64,000 bases of DNA from Ignavibacteriales bacterium (GCA_016707115.1 JADJIH010000023.1:62001-126000), one strand, 5' to 3'; shown: positions 1-9,562, counted from the stretch's first letter. The notes: generated from the letters alone by a model not told the origin. Program-made: numbers and translations.

Positions 1-132
1 AAAAAGATTTGTGCCCGAAACATTGATGGTTCTTACAAAGTAACCATCAAGTCCTGATTGAGTCCACTGAGCATTTGTTGATGAATATAGCAAAATAAAG
101 CAAAGCACAATTAAGTAATAAGAAATTTTCAT
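1..132 (-). CDS. Secreted protein, N-terminal fragment (cut by window edge)
   Basis: An ATG at 132 opens a frame of 44 codons that runs off the left end of the window without a stop. The first ~21 residues (MKISYYLIVLCFILLYSS...) are a typical signal peptide ending near NAQ, followed by WTQSGLDGYFVRTI, a beginning commonly seen in secreted beta-propeller/BNR-type proteins of this lineage. It lies 11 bases downstream of the stop of the propeller gene at 144-2795 on the same strand, so the two are probably co-transcribed. Only the signal peptide is firmly visible; the propeller assignment is inferred from these few residues. Confidence 0.7.
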   Translation of the reverse strand, partial: MKISYYLIVLCFILLYSSTNAQWTQSGLDGYFVRTINVSGTNLF

Positions 133-143
133 ACTTCTGTCTT

Positions 144-2795
144 TCATTTTAATAACAACATTTTTTTAGTTTCAACTAATGAACCTGCTTGTAATTTATA
201 GAAGTATGTTCCGCTTGATAACAATGATGCATCAAACGTTACTTCATAATTGCCAGATGGTTGTACTTCGTTTACAAGTGTTGCTACTTCATTACCCAAA
301 ACATCATATATTTTTATACTAACGGGATTACTAGTAGTAATTTGATATTTAATCTTTGTGCTAGGGTTAAATGGATTGGGATAATTTTGTGATAGTTCAA
401 ACTTGTCAGGAATATTAATTATCGCTTCAACCTCATTTGAGTATTCGAAGGTACCATCAAAATCAATTTGTTTTAATCTGTATAAATATTTTCCCGAAGT
501 TAAGTTATTATCAGAGTAAGAATAACCATTAGTTTCAGATGTTGTTCCATTTCCGCTTACAAATGCTAATCCAATCCATTCTTCATTGCCAACTGTGGAC
601 TGTTGACTGAAGACTTGTTTTCTTTCTATACTAAATCCAGAATTATTTGTTTCAGTAGCAGTAGACCAATTTAAGTTTACATTATTTCCGTTTGTACTTG
701 CGGTAAACGAAACTAATTCAACAGGAACAACACTTCCTGTAACAGTAAGAACAGCAATACCTCTGCTTGCGCAACTTATCCATAACTCATATCCATTCTG
801 AATAGGTTTTACTTCAAGATCATATATCTGTGCGTGTGGTAAGCCACCGATTTGCTGCTGAGGAATAATTCCAAAGTTTGTACCATCAAACCAGCACAAA
901 CCATAAGTTGAAGTTGTTGTACTACCAAAATTTGCAAACCATAATCTTCCATCAGCCGTAACGGCTAAAGGAGCAACACTCTCGCCCGGAATTTGTGAAT
1001 TGGATGGAGAATAAAATTGATATGTACCGTTGTTAGCGTTTACTTTTGCAAGTCCCTGATTTGTACCAACCCAGGCAAAGCCATCTTGCAAAGGGACAAC
1101 AGTAGAAAGAACATCACTTTGCGGGTCAAGCTCAACAAAATCATCTACAACTTTAGAAAAATTATAAGAGCCATCCGTTCTTAAAACCTGGTAGAAAGAA
1201 CAAGCCCAGATAGTTCCTGCTCTTGAAGGATCTTTTTTAATGTTTGTAGTTATGCCCAGGAATGGAACATCTATCCAGTTGTTACCTGCATCATTATAGT
1301 ATGATAGATCAAAGTACTCACCAAGACTCCACAACCTGTTTTGTGAATCTTCAACAAGTCCTTGTGATCTGGAATTAGAATAATTTAATGAAGAATAATT
1401 ACTGCCATTCCAGCTATGTAATGAATTAAACATTGGATTAATAATTACCGCTCCATTTGAAGGTCTGTAATAAATTGCTTCAGAGTTATCGGTTGGAAAT
1501 GGAAAAGGATTTCCTAAACCATAAGTCAGCTCATTAAACCCGGTCCATCTTGTTCCGTCAAATTTTTGAAATCCACCTACACCAGGACCCGCATTACCAG
1601 TCATCCATATATTGCCGTTATTATCTATTGTAATATCTTCAACCCAATAATCTATTTGAGAAGAGTTTGTTATGCGATATCTTTGCCAAAAACCTGTTTG
1701 TACATTGCGCTTTGCTGCACCCGCAATTCCACTTGCCCAAATATTTCCGTTTGCGTCAATATCAACCCCGTATGAAAAACCACCTTCTCTCCAGACACCA
1801 AGATTAAGCCATGAAGTTCCGTTGAATTGCCAAACAGTACTATTCTGATCAATTAAAAGTGCTTTGCCATTTTCATATGCCTTAAATGACCAGATATCAT
1901 TTTCGGTGTTTGATGGTGGTTGTGGCGGTGTAATCCAATTTCCCGCAGGGGTTCTGTAATCAAGTGAGTAAAAATTTCCTGAGTCGGTATATCTGAATGC
2001 CCATAAATTATTAGCATCATCTGTACACTCATCACCTGGTAGTGAAACAATTTCACCTGGAACAAGATTTTGCGGTTGTAATGTAAATAGTTGAGTGTCG
2101 CTATCAAAAGTAATCATTGTATTCCAGCCTTCGCCATCAACCCAAACAACATAACCGCCAGTAGTTTTTTCCTGAATGGAAACATTATCACAATAACCTA
2201 TTAAGCTGGGCCAGTTGTTAGCGTTGGACCCATAATACCAATAACGCCATTGGTTTGTAGCTGGATTATAATTTACAAGTCCGCCGCTGCCCCACACTAC
2301 CGATATAACAGATGCCCAGATAGATCCATCAGGAGCTATTGCAATGTCGGATGTTCTTCCACCGGGGTGAAGTGAATTGTTTGCGCCAAAAAATTCTAAT
2401 GAACTTGCACCAACTGCGGGATTAAATTTTAAAATTCCACGCCAGGTTGCCATCCACAAAATACCGTTATCATCTTCCTCAATATCACTAATACGTGATG
2501 AACCAACATCATTTATATCTCCAATTACAGGATAATCAATATTTGAATAATTTATCCATTTGTTTTCGGATTGAATAAATTTTGAAAATCCACCCTCTTC
2601 AAAACCCGGGGTATATGCCGCGATATATGGATCACCATCATGATCAATCCAGATTGCTTCTACATAATCACCTTGAATGCCGGTGTTGCCAGTATTGTAG
2701 TAACGCCAGGAATATGTGGTTGAATCTTGCGGAAGCAAATTATTTGTTCCGAACAAAATGAATAATAGAAAAAATATACGGTTTCCGATTTGCAT
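144..2795 (-). CDS. Secreted two-component-regulator-type beta-propeller protein with T9SS type A sorting domain
   Basis: The 883-residue product starts with a signal peptide (MQIGNRIFFLLFILFG..., cleavage near LPQ). Residues ~40-690 are repeated propeller blades of the kind 'DxxGNIWxxG' (DDNGILWMATW, DANGNIWASG, DNNGNIWMTG, TADGRLWFAN), as in the extracellular sensor propellers of hybrid two-component systems, but no kinase follows. Residues ~695-790 resemble a fibronectin-III-like domain (PVELVSFTASTNGNNVNLNW). The last ~85 residues form a Por secretion tail with SQNYPNPFNPSTKI and the final KKMLLLK. It is therefore probably exported by SecYEG and then by the type IX system to the cell surface. 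Its ligand or role is unknown. It is transcribed divergently from the BNR protein at 3136. Confidence 0.85.
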   Translation of the reverse strand: MQIGNRIFFLLFILFGTNNLLPQDSTTYSWRYYNTGNTGIQGDYVEAIWIDHDGDPYIAAYTPGFEEGGFSKFIQSENKWINYSNIDYPVIGDINDVGSSRISDIEEDDNGILWMATWRGILKFNPAVGASSLEFFGANNSLHPGGRTSDIAIAPDGSIWASVISVVWGSGGLVNYNPATNQWRYWYYGSNANNWPSLIGYCDNVSIQEKTTGGYVVWVDGEGWNTMITFDSDTQLFTLQPQNLVPGEIVSLPGDECTDDANNLWAFRYTDSGNFYSLDYRTPAGNWITPPQPPSNTENDIWSFKAYENGKALLIDQNSTVWQFNGTSWLNLGVWREGGFSYGVDIDANGNIWASGIAGAAKRNVQTGFWQRYRITNSSQIDYWVEDITIDNNGNIWMTGNAGPGVGGFQKFDGTRWTGFNELTYGLGNPFPFPTDNSEAIYYRPSNGAVIINPMFNSLHSWNGSNYSSLNYSNSRSQGLVEDSQNRLWSLGEYFDLSYYNDAGNNWIDVPFLGITTNIKKDPSRAGTIWACSFYQVLRTDGSYNFSKVVDDFVELDPQSDVLSTVVPLQDGFAWVGTNQGLAKVNANNGTYQFYSPSNSQIPGESVAPLAVTADGRLWFANFGSTTTSTYGLCWFDGTNFGIIPQQQIGGLPHAQIYDLEVKPIQNGYELWISCASRGIAVLTVTGSVVPVELVSFTASTNGNNVNLNWSTATETNNSGFSIERKQVFSQQSTVGNEEWIGLAFVSGNGTTSETNGYSYSDNNLTSGKYLYRLKQIDFDGTFEYSNEVEAIINIPDKFELSQNYPNPFNPSTKIKYQITTSNPVSIKIYDVLGNEVATLVNEVQPSGNYEVTFDASLLSSGTYFYKLQAGSLVETKKMLLLK

Positions 2796-3135
2796 TGGGT
2801 CTTCCCTGTTTTTATTTCTAGTTTAATTTAATCATTAGTCTCTGTTTTCTGAAAATAGTGACATTAATTCCTTTTTTATTTTGACATATAAAGTAAGCTG
2901 TCAGGAAAGATTCGTGATTTTTCTGAGTAACTTTTTTATGGATGCTTCTATTTTGCTTATTGCGACTCATTATTAGAATTGAAGTGAATTCTTATTATTG
3001 CAACAACAAATCAGGAATCAAAATAAAGAATAAAACTGTTAAGACATTCAATTCTAGTTAAATAGCTTTATCATAAAGTAAAACATTTGTAAAATAATGT
3101 CATAATCTTTTATCAATTATTTTTTCGGATGGAAT
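2796..3135. other. Divergent intergenic promoter region
   Basis: About 340 AT-rich bases separate two divergently transcribed genes for T9SS-secreted proteins. No open reading frame with a plausible ribosome binding site, no RNA gene and no strong hairpin was seen. It must hold both promoters, but no convincing promoter elements could be assigned by eye. Confidence 0.5.
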
Positions 3136-5739
3136 ATGAAAAAGGCATTACTTGTTTTACTTGTAAGTACGGCAGTGGGCTTTACGATTTTCACTTATCA
3201 GCATAACGATCCAATCACCAACAATATGGAATTTGTTTTATCAACCGGTAATGAACCTGGTCCGGATCAACGTCCGGATGAATGGGCGTACATTAAAAAA
3301 ACTTATCCATACTATAACGCTGATTCTGATGTCTACGTTCGTGCCCTTGAACAAGCACAACAACTTAAAAAGGAAAGCATTGCTAACCGATTAAGCAAAG
3401 GGGTAAGTGCTGTACAATGGGAATTTGCCGGTCCAACAAATATTGGTGGAAGAGTTGTTGATCTTGAATTCGATCCGAATAACCCAAGCATAATTTATGC
3501 AGGATTTTCTACCGGTGGAATATTTAAATCATTTGACGGCGGAAATTCATGGCAGCCAATCTTTGATGACCAGGCAGTTTTAACAATTGGTGATATTGCA
3601 ATCGATCCTAATAATACAAATATTATTTATGTTGGAACAGGAGAAGCAAATGGCGGACATAATAACTTTCCTGGCGGAGGAGTTTTCAAATCTACTGACG
3701 CTGGAGCGACCTGGATTTTTCTCGGGCTTGAGGGAACAACATCAATCGGGAGAATTGTAATCAATCCGCAAAACTCAAATATACTTTATCTTGCTTCTGT
3801 AGGATCTTACTTTGCACCCAATCCTGAAAGAGGAATTTATAAATCCATAGACGCAGGATTAACATGGAATCATTCTTTGTTCGTTTCAGATACTACTGGA
3901 TTTGTTGACTTGATAATAGATCCCAATAATCCAGATCGATTGATGGCAACTGCTTGGGAGCGAGTTAGAAGACCGAACGCCTCTCATTTATTTGGCCCAT
4001 CAAGCGGAATCTATAAAACCAATGATGGGGGAAGCAGCTGGAATAAGATTACCGCCTCATCTTTACCAAACCCAAATATTCAAAATGTTGGAAGAATTGG
4101 TTTAGCTATTCATGAAAATGATCCAAATATAGTTTACTCTCTATTTACGGATGGATCGAACATTATAAGTTTATATCGATCCAACGATTTTGGAATTAGC
4201 TGGACTAATGTTGATACTGATAATGAATTAAGCGGCGGTACTGCGGCATTCAGTTGGTATTTTGGACAGGTTAGGGTTCATCCAACAAATCCAAATATTG
4301 TTTATGTAATGGATGTTGCATTTATGAGATCAACGGATGGTGGAAATAACTGGCCAATCATTTATGGTTATGGCGGACCATCAGAGCTTCATGTAGATCA
4401 TCACGCAATGGCTTTTAATCCTCTTGATCCTAATTTTATTATAAATGGAAATGATGGAGGAATAAATATTTCTACAAACGGCGGACAAACTTTTTCCCAA
4501 CCAAAGAATATCCCGGCAACTCAGTTTTACGAAATTGGATTGGATTATAACACTCCGGAAAAACTTTATGGCGGAACACAAGACAATGGAACAAATAGAA
4601 CTCCTGATGGAAGTGTTGATAACTGGGAAAATATTTGGGGCGGTGATGGTTTTTATGTTGTTGTTGATTATAACAATTCAAATATAATTTATGCAGAATC
4701 ACAAAATGGTGGTCTTGTAAAATCAACAGACGGTGGTTTTGGATGGAGCGATGGAACAAATGGAATAAATGGAAGTGAACCAACTAATTGGTCAACTCCT
4801 GTTGTAATGGATCCAAACAGTTCAAACATTTTGTATTACGGAACACACTCGCTTTACAGAACAACTAACAGCGCTGTAAGCTGGGCCAAGATTAGTCCGC
4901 AATTAACTGATTGGGTTACCGGAAGAAGACTTGGAACAATTACAACAATTGCTGCCGCACCAACAAATTCAAATGTAATTTTTGTTGGAACAGATGACGC
5001 ACACGTTTGGGTTTCATCAAATAATGGTGCAAACTGGAATGATGTTTCGGCTGGTTTACCGGAAAGATGGGTTACCCGTGTTGTAGTTGATCCGAGTGAT
5101 GAGAATATTGTTTACGTTACATTCAGTGGTTTAAAGTGGCGCGATCCGCAACCGCACGTTTACAGAAGCACAAACAAAGGTGCAAATTGGATTGATATTA
5201 GCGGCAACCTTCCAGATGCACCAGTTAATGCTTTTGCAGTTGATAATAATTTTTCAAATAGACTTTACCTTGGAAGTGATGTTGGAATGTATGTTAGTTT
5301 TGATACCGGTCAAAGCTGGGAAGTGCTTGGAGAGGGATTGCCGATTCTTCCAATTGGAGATATAAAAATTCATCCGGCTGAAAATTTTCTTGTTGCTGGA
5401 ACCTACGGCAGATCGATGTACAAAATTGATCTTAATCTTTTAACAAATGTTGATAACGATCAGCCGCAAATTGTTACCAAATTTACGTTATCGCAAAATT
5501 ATCCTAATCCATTTAACCCAACTACAAAAATAAGTTGGCAGGCTCCTATTAGCGGTCATCAAACGATAAAAGTGTATGATATAACCGGAAAAGAAATAGT
5601 AACGCTGGTTGATGAATACAAATCAGCCGGAAAACATGAAATCAATTTTGATGCTTCGTTTTTATCCAGTGGGGTTTATTTGTATAAACTAAATGCCGAA
5701 AATTATTCTGAAACAAGAAAGATGGTTGTTTTAAAATAA
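3136..5739 (+). CDS. Secreted BNR/Asp-box repeat (sortilin-like) protein with T9SS sorting domain
   Basis: The 867-residue product begins with a hydrophobic signal segment (MKKALLVLLVSTAVGFTIF). Roughly ten Asp-box motifs of the form S-x-D-x-G-x-x-W are spread over residues ~130-750: SFDGGNSW, STDAGATW, SIDAGLTW, TNDGGSSW, SNDFGISW, STDGGNNW, SSNNGANW, STNKGANW, SFDTGQSW. They alternate with 'DPNNPxIIYAG' strands, the pattern of sialidase/VPS10-like beta-propellers. No sialidase Arg triad could be recognised, so an enzymatic activity should not be assumed. The last ~80 residues are a T9SS type A tail (SQNYPNPFNPTTKI ... ETRKMVVLK). A cell-surface or released binding/propeller protein is most likely. 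Confidence 0.85.
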   Translation: MKKALLVLLVSTAVGFTIFTYQHNDPITNNMEFVLSTGNEPGPDQRPDEWAYIKKTYPYYNADSDVYVRALEQAQQLKKESIANRLSKGVSAVQWEFAGPTNIGGRVVDLEFDPNNPSIIYAGFSTGGIFKSFDGGNSWQPIFDDQAVLTIGDIAIDPNNTNIIYVGTGEANGGHNNFPGGGVFKSTDAGATWIFLGLEGTTSIGRIVINPQNSNILYLASVGSYFAPNPERGIYKSIDAGLTWNHSLFVSDTTGFVDLIIDPNNPDRLMATAWERVRRPNASHLFGPSSGIYKTNDGGSSWNKITASSLPNPNIQNVGRIGLAIHENDPNIVYSLFTDGSNIISLYRSNDFGISWTNVDTDNELSGGTAAFSWYFGQVRVHPTNPNIVYVMDVAFMRSTDGGNNWPIIYGYGGPSELHVDHHAMAFNPLDPNFIINGNDGGINISTNGGQTFSQPKNIPATQFYEIGLDYNTPEKLYGGTQDNGTNRTPDGSVDNWENIWGGDGFYVVVDYNNSNIIYAESQNGGLVKSTDGGFGWSDGTNGINGSEPTNWSTPVVMDPNSSNILYYGTHSLYRTTNSAVSWAKISPQLTDWVTGRRLGTITTIAAAPTNSNVIFVGTDDAHVWVSSNNGANWNDVSAGLPERWVTRVVVDPSDENIVYVTFSGLKWRDPQPHVYRSTNKGANWIDISGNLPDAPVNAFAVDNNFSNRLYLGSDVGMYVSFDTGQSWEVLGEGLPILPIGDIKIHPAENFLVAGTYGRSMYKIDLNLLTNVDNDQPQIVTKFTLSQNYPNPFNPTTKISWQAPISGHQTIKVYDITGKEIVTLVDEYKSAGKHEINFDASFLSSGVYLYKLNAENYSETRKMVVLK

Positions 5740-5804
5740 TGATGTTGTAATTTTTATGTGTAAAAATTTTATTGAAGTTATCCAAAAGTAATAAAGGAGA
5801 AAAT

Positions 5805-7864
5805 ATGTTTGTGAAAAAATACTTTTCCGTTTTTTTATTAATTGTAATTTCTGTCAGCGTAAATGCGCAGAAACGTGCTTTTACAATTGAAGATTTATAT
5901 AAAGTTAATAATGTCAGCGTACCAGTGCTTTCCAACTCCGGAGAAAAAATTGCATTTACAGTTTCGGAGTCTGATTTGCCAAAAGGAAAATCTATAACTA
6001 CCGTTTATGTGATGAACAAAAATGGTTCATCGTTAATTAGTGTTTCAGATAAAGTACCGGGAGCTCATTCCCCTTTCTGGTCTTCAAGCGACGATCTTTA
6101 TTTAATAAACAAGGGACAGGTTTATAAATATTCTTTTGAAACGAATGAACCTGTACAAGTAACCGATTTTTATGCTGGTGTTTCTGATCCCATATTGTCC
6201 AACGATGGTAGATATATTGCCTTTACAGCCGAACTTTTTCCAGAATGCGGCACCGATAATGATTGCAACAAAAGATTAGATGAATCATCATCAAATGGAC
6301 CTGTGCAGGCTTACATTGCAGATGAGCTTCTCTTCAGACATTGGACTGATTATAAAGGTGAGAAAGAATCCTATTTGGTTTTGTTTGATACCAAAGAAAA
6401 AAATATCAAACCATTACCAGCAGCGATGTTTTGGCAGGAGCCTATATGCTTGGCGGCGGACCAAAATTTGCATTCTCACCGGATAGCAGAGTATTGGCTT
6501 ATGTTTCTTCTCCCGAAAAGAATATTGCAAATTCCACGAACACAGATATTTACTTGATGCCAATTGGTGGTAAAGAGGCGGTTAATATAACACTTGCAAA
6601 TGATGCGTGGAATGGCTCACCCGTCTTTTCACCCGATGGAAATTATATTGCATACAAAACTCATTCTATTCCGGGATTTGAAGCGGACAGATTTAGAATA
6701 GCTGTTTACAACACACATACTTTGCAAGCCGAGGTTTTATCTGAAAGTTTTGATTACACAACAGATAATCTTTCTTGGTCATCAGATTCTAAATCAATTT
6801 ATTTTCTTGCTGATAATCGAGGTTATAGTCCTGTTTATAAAATTGATGTTCAATCTAAAAACATAACTAAGGTTACTGATGATAAATCGGTACGCGGTTA
6901 CCAAATAAATAAAGATGAAAAGAATTTATATTTAACGTTTACATCCGTAGATAAACTTCCGGAAATATATTCATACGATGTAAATGCAAGTATTTATTCT
7001 CAGATTACTTTTTTTAACAAAAAGCTGATGGATGAGGTTGATATTCGTCCGGCAGAGCAGATGTGGGTTGAGGGTGCTGATGGTGTTCCTGTACATGTTT
7101 TTGTAGTTAAACCTCATGGGTTTGAAGAATATAAAAAATATCCGTTAGTTATTAATGTTCACGGAGGACCACAAATGCAGTGGATGGATTCTTTCCGCGG
7201 TGATTGGCAGGTTTATCCTGGTTCCGGTTATGTTGTTGCCTTTTTCAATCCTCATGGCTCAACCGGGTATGGAAGTAAATACACAGAGGCAATCTCAAAA
7301 GATTGGGGTGGAAAAGTTTATGAAGATGTAATGAAAGTAACAGAAGCCTTGGAAAAACTGCCTTATGTTGATGAAAACAGAATGGGTGCGATGGGCTGGT
7401 CTTACGGCGGATATATGATGAATTGGTTACAGGGACAAACTAAAAAGTTTAAATGTTTAGCTTCTATGATGGGTGTATATGATCTTGAATCTATGTGGGG
7501 TGCAACAGAAGAATTGTGGTTTGCAAGTTGGGATTTTGGCGGGCAGCCGTGGAATTCTGAATTATATGGCAAGTATTCGCCATCGAACTATGCTAAGAAT
7601 TTTTCAACTCCAACATTAATAATTGTTGGTGAAAAAGATTACCGCGTTCCTTACACACAAAGTCTTCAATACTTTACTACTCTTCAATCTCTTGGAATTG
7701 ACAGTCGATTAATAATATTTAAAAACGATGGGCATTGGCCGAATAATGTAAAGTCTATGCCGCTTTATTATAATTCACATCTAGAGTGGTTCCATAAGTA
7801 TCTTGGTGGCAATCCAGCACCATATAATTCTAAAGAATTAGTTAAAAATAATGTCTTTAAATAA
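5805..7864 (+). pseudogene. S9 family prolyl oligopeptidase (acylaminoacyl/dipeptidyl peptidase type), frameshifted
   Basis: This secreted serine peptidase has an N-terminal TolB-like beta-propeller and a C-terminal alpha/beta-hydrolase domain. The start is the ATG at 5805, with AAAGGAGA just upstream and a signal peptide MFVKKYFSVFLLIVISVSVNAQ-like segment. The catalytic Ser is in GWSYGGYM (codon 7400-7402), the Asp in GEKDYRVP (7637-7639) and the His in NDGHWPNN (7733-7735), so the active site is intact. The reading frame changes once between about 6391 and 6420. Before it the protein reads TKEKNIKPL; after it TSSDVLAGAYMLGGG continues the same propeller blade, so one base is missing or extra. 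Both halves match one family without a gap, which suggests an assembly error or a recent mutation rather than two genes. Confidence 0.85.
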
Positions 7865-7878
7865 ACAATAATTTACTA

Positions 7879-7906
7879 GAGAGACGCAATAAACTTTGCG
7901 TCTCTC
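7879..7906 (+). terminator. Hairpin terminator after the S9 peptidase
   Basis: An 11-bp perfect stem (GAGAGACGCAA / TTGCGTCTCTC) with a 6-base loop begins 14 bases after the peptidase stop codon and is followed by ATTTCT. The U-tract is weak, so this may stabilise the 3' end rather than act as a classical intrinsic terminator. Confidence 0.65.
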
Positions 7907-7960
7907 ATTTCTACCCCCATCTAAAATTTCATAAAACTCATCATTTGATATACAATATAA

Positions 7961-7974
7961 TTTAGTCGACTAAA
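7961..7974. promoter_or_regulatory. 14-bp perfect palindrome, possible operator
   Basis: TTTAGTCGACTAAA is a perfect palindrome about 90 bases upstream of the broken membrane-protein gene at 8064. It is unusually GC-containing at its centre for this AT-rich spacer. It could be a binding site for a dimeric regulator; no regulator is encoded next to it and chance is not excluded. Confidence 0.25.
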
Positions 7975-8063
7975 CTGTTGCCTCTTGTTAAATAAAAAAT
8001 TAGTTTCGTCAACAAACTTGAAAAAAAAAGACCCAATCTAAAAATTAACATTAGGAGGCAATA

Positions 8064-8512
8064 ATGGTTCGTAACTTACTTGGTGTAGTTCTGGGGTAAG
8101 TGGCAATGTTTGCTTTTGTATTCATTTCTTTTACCGTTCTCTATCTTATTCTTGGAGCTGATGGTTCTTTTGAATCCGGCACTTATGAGGTTTCAATTGT
8201 TTGGGTTATTATTAGTTTTATTTTCGGATTAGCGGCCGCTGTGCTTGGGGGATATCTTTGTGTTTTAATTTCAAAGAACAATAAAGCCGTTTTAGTACTG
8301 GCTGCATTAGTTTTAATCTTTGGAATTGCAATGGCAATCCCGCTTTAGGAGAATCCGCTGACGATGTTTATGAGATGAGAAAAAATGATGTTTCCAATAT
8401 GGAGGCCATGCAGAATGCAAAACAACCAGCTTATATGTTAATATTAAATCCTATAATTGGGGCGCTTGGTGTTTTTGCTGGTTCAAAATTAAAAAAAGGA
8501 AAAATTACTTAG
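8064..8512 (+). pseudogene. Small integral membrane protein, broken by a stop codon and a frameshift
   Basis: A good ribosome binding site (TTAGGAGGCAATA) precedes ATG 8064. The frame reads MVRNLLGVVLG, then TAA at 8097-8099, then VAMFAFVFISFTVLYLILGADG and further hydrophobic segments to a stop at 8346-8348. A shift of one base near the CCC at 8339-8341 lets the frame continue as ALGESADDVYEMRKNDVSN ... ILNPIIGALGVFAGSKLKKGKIT and end at 8512. The joined product would be ~149 residues with four hydrophobic segments. The codon at 8097 is expected to be Tyr (TAT/TAC) from the flow of the sequence. Two separate lesions in one small gene make real decay more likely here than elsewhere in the window. 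The family is not recognised. Confidence 0.7.
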
Positions 8513-8530
8513 AGTTTTATATAATAAAAA

Positions 8531-8549
8531 AGGCGTCCATAGGACGCCT
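8531..8549 (-). terminator. Intrinsic terminator of the RRM gene at 8576-8827
   Basis: An 8-bp stem (AGGCGTCC / GGACGCCT) with a 3-base loop is followed, read on the minus strand, by a T-rich tract (TTTTTATTAT). It lies 27 bases beyond the stop of the minus-strand RRM gene. Confidence 0.85.
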
Positions 8550-8575
8550 CAAGTAAGTCAAATCAGAACGTGTTA

Positions 8576-8827
8576 TTAGCTGCGTGATTTTGCTTCATTA
8601 ACTACGATATTTCTTCCTTTTAATTCCGAATCATTTAATGCTTTCATAGCAGTATTTGCTTCGGAGGAGTTCTCCATCTCAACGAAACCGAATCCTCTGG
8701 ATCTGCCGGTATCGCGGTCTTTAACTACTTTTGCTGAAACAACACTTCCGTGTCCTTCAAATGCTTCTCTTAATGCTTCGTCGTCAACCGACCATGGGAG
8801 AGAACCCACAAATAACTTAGTACTCAC
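8576..8827 (-). CDS. Small RRM-domain RNA-binding protein
   Basis: The 83-residue product is essentially one RNA recognition motif. RNP2 is LFVGSL at residues 5-10 and RNP1 is RGFGFVEM at about 44-51; the aromatic residues that stack on RNA bases are present. Bacterial proteins of this class (cyanobacterial Rbp-like, common in Bacteroidota-related phyla) are thought to act as cold- or stress-responsive RNA chaperones. It ends in a recognisable terminator. A longer paralogue with a glycine-rich tail lies at 10439-10777 on the same strand. Confidence 0.9.
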   Translation of the reverse strand: MSTKLFVGSLPWSVDDEALREAFEGHGSVVSAKVVKDRDTGRSRGFGFVEMENSSEANTAMKALNDSELKGRNIVVNEAKSRS

Positions 8828-9069
8828 TAGAACCTCTAAAAATAATAGTAAAAAAATTCCGGCCTATTACCGGAGGGCCAAAATTACGATTTATGGTACC
8901 GATAACCTAATTAATTCATCAATTGTGGTTTGGGATGAATTTACGTTTGTTTTCAATTTTTTAAAAGGTTGATTTACTCGATATTTGTAACAATTATTAT
9001 TTGATATCAACTATATGTATACAAAATAATGTATAACTTTGTATAATAATTTTTATTCAGGTTGATTTT

Positions 9070-9477
9070 ATGAATATAGATGTAACTACTCCTGCTCTTT
9101 TATTTCCTGCAATTTCTCTATTGCTGCTGGCCTATACAAACAGGTTTCTAACACTTGCCACACTTATCCGGTCGTTGCATCAGAATTATAAAGAAAACCC
9201 AAACCATGTTCTATTGGGACAGATAGAAAATATGCGCAAGCGTGTTCATCTTATAAAACATATGCAAGGTGTGGGTATTGCGAGTTTGTTTCTTTGTGTG
9301 CTATGTATGTTTCTGCTGTTTTCCGGACAAACTGAGTTGGGCAAATATACTTTTGGCTTAAGCTTAATTGTGCTTTTGATTTCTTTAATTCTGTCACTTA
9401 GAGAAATTGCTATATCTGTAGATGCACTGGATATGCATTTAAGTGATATAGAATCCTCACCAAGTAAAAAGGAATAG
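9070..9477 (+). CDS. DUF2721 family membrane protein
   Basis: The 135-residue protein has one N-terminal hydrophobic segment (TTPALLFPAISLLLLAYTNRF) and two more at residues ~75-110 (GIASLFLCVLCMFLLF and YTFGLSLIVLLISLIL), separated by a polar helix containing the characteristic 'RxxxLxxxxxxQ...RxxLI' pattern of DUF2721. The family is widespread and of unknown function. The ATG is preceded by CAGGTTGATTTT. It stands alone, with a separate promoter region upstream. Confidence 0.8.
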   Translation: MNIDVTTPALLFPAISLLLLAYTNRFLTLATLIRSLHQNYKENPNHVLLGQIENMRKRVHLIKHMQGVGIASLFLCVLCMFLLFSGQTELGKYTFGLSLIVLLISLILSLREIAISVDALDMHLSDIESSPSKKE

Positions 9478-9525
9478 GTTTTTATGATATTGGCTTGCTA
9501 GTTAATATTAATGAGCTTATGTTTG

Positions 9526-9545
9526 TTATGAGCATATGCTCATAA
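9526..9545. promoter_or_regulatory. 20-bp perfect palindrome, probable operator of the DUF134-NifX pair
   Basis: TTATGAGCATATGCTCATAA is a perfect palindrome ending 17 bases before the start codon of the DUF134 gene. A partial copy of the half-site (ATGAGCTTATG) lies at 9511-9521. The position and symmetry fit a binding site for a dimeric helix-turn-helix protein, and the adjacent gene encodes one. Autoregulation is an inference. Confidence 0.55.
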
Positions 9546-9562
9546 TAATTTAAATAAGAAAA

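Noticed and set aside
4381..4783. Minus-strand reading frames of ~60-100 codons within the BNR protein gene, and similar ones inside many other genes
   Set aside because: They lie opposite or out of frame with well-supported genes, lack ribosome binding sites and show compositional bias typical of antisense shadows.
9001..9060. Three GTATA-containing segments upstream of the DUF2721 gene as operator repeats
   Set aside because: Spacing and symmetry are irregular in a very AT-rich stretch; indistinguishable from chance.
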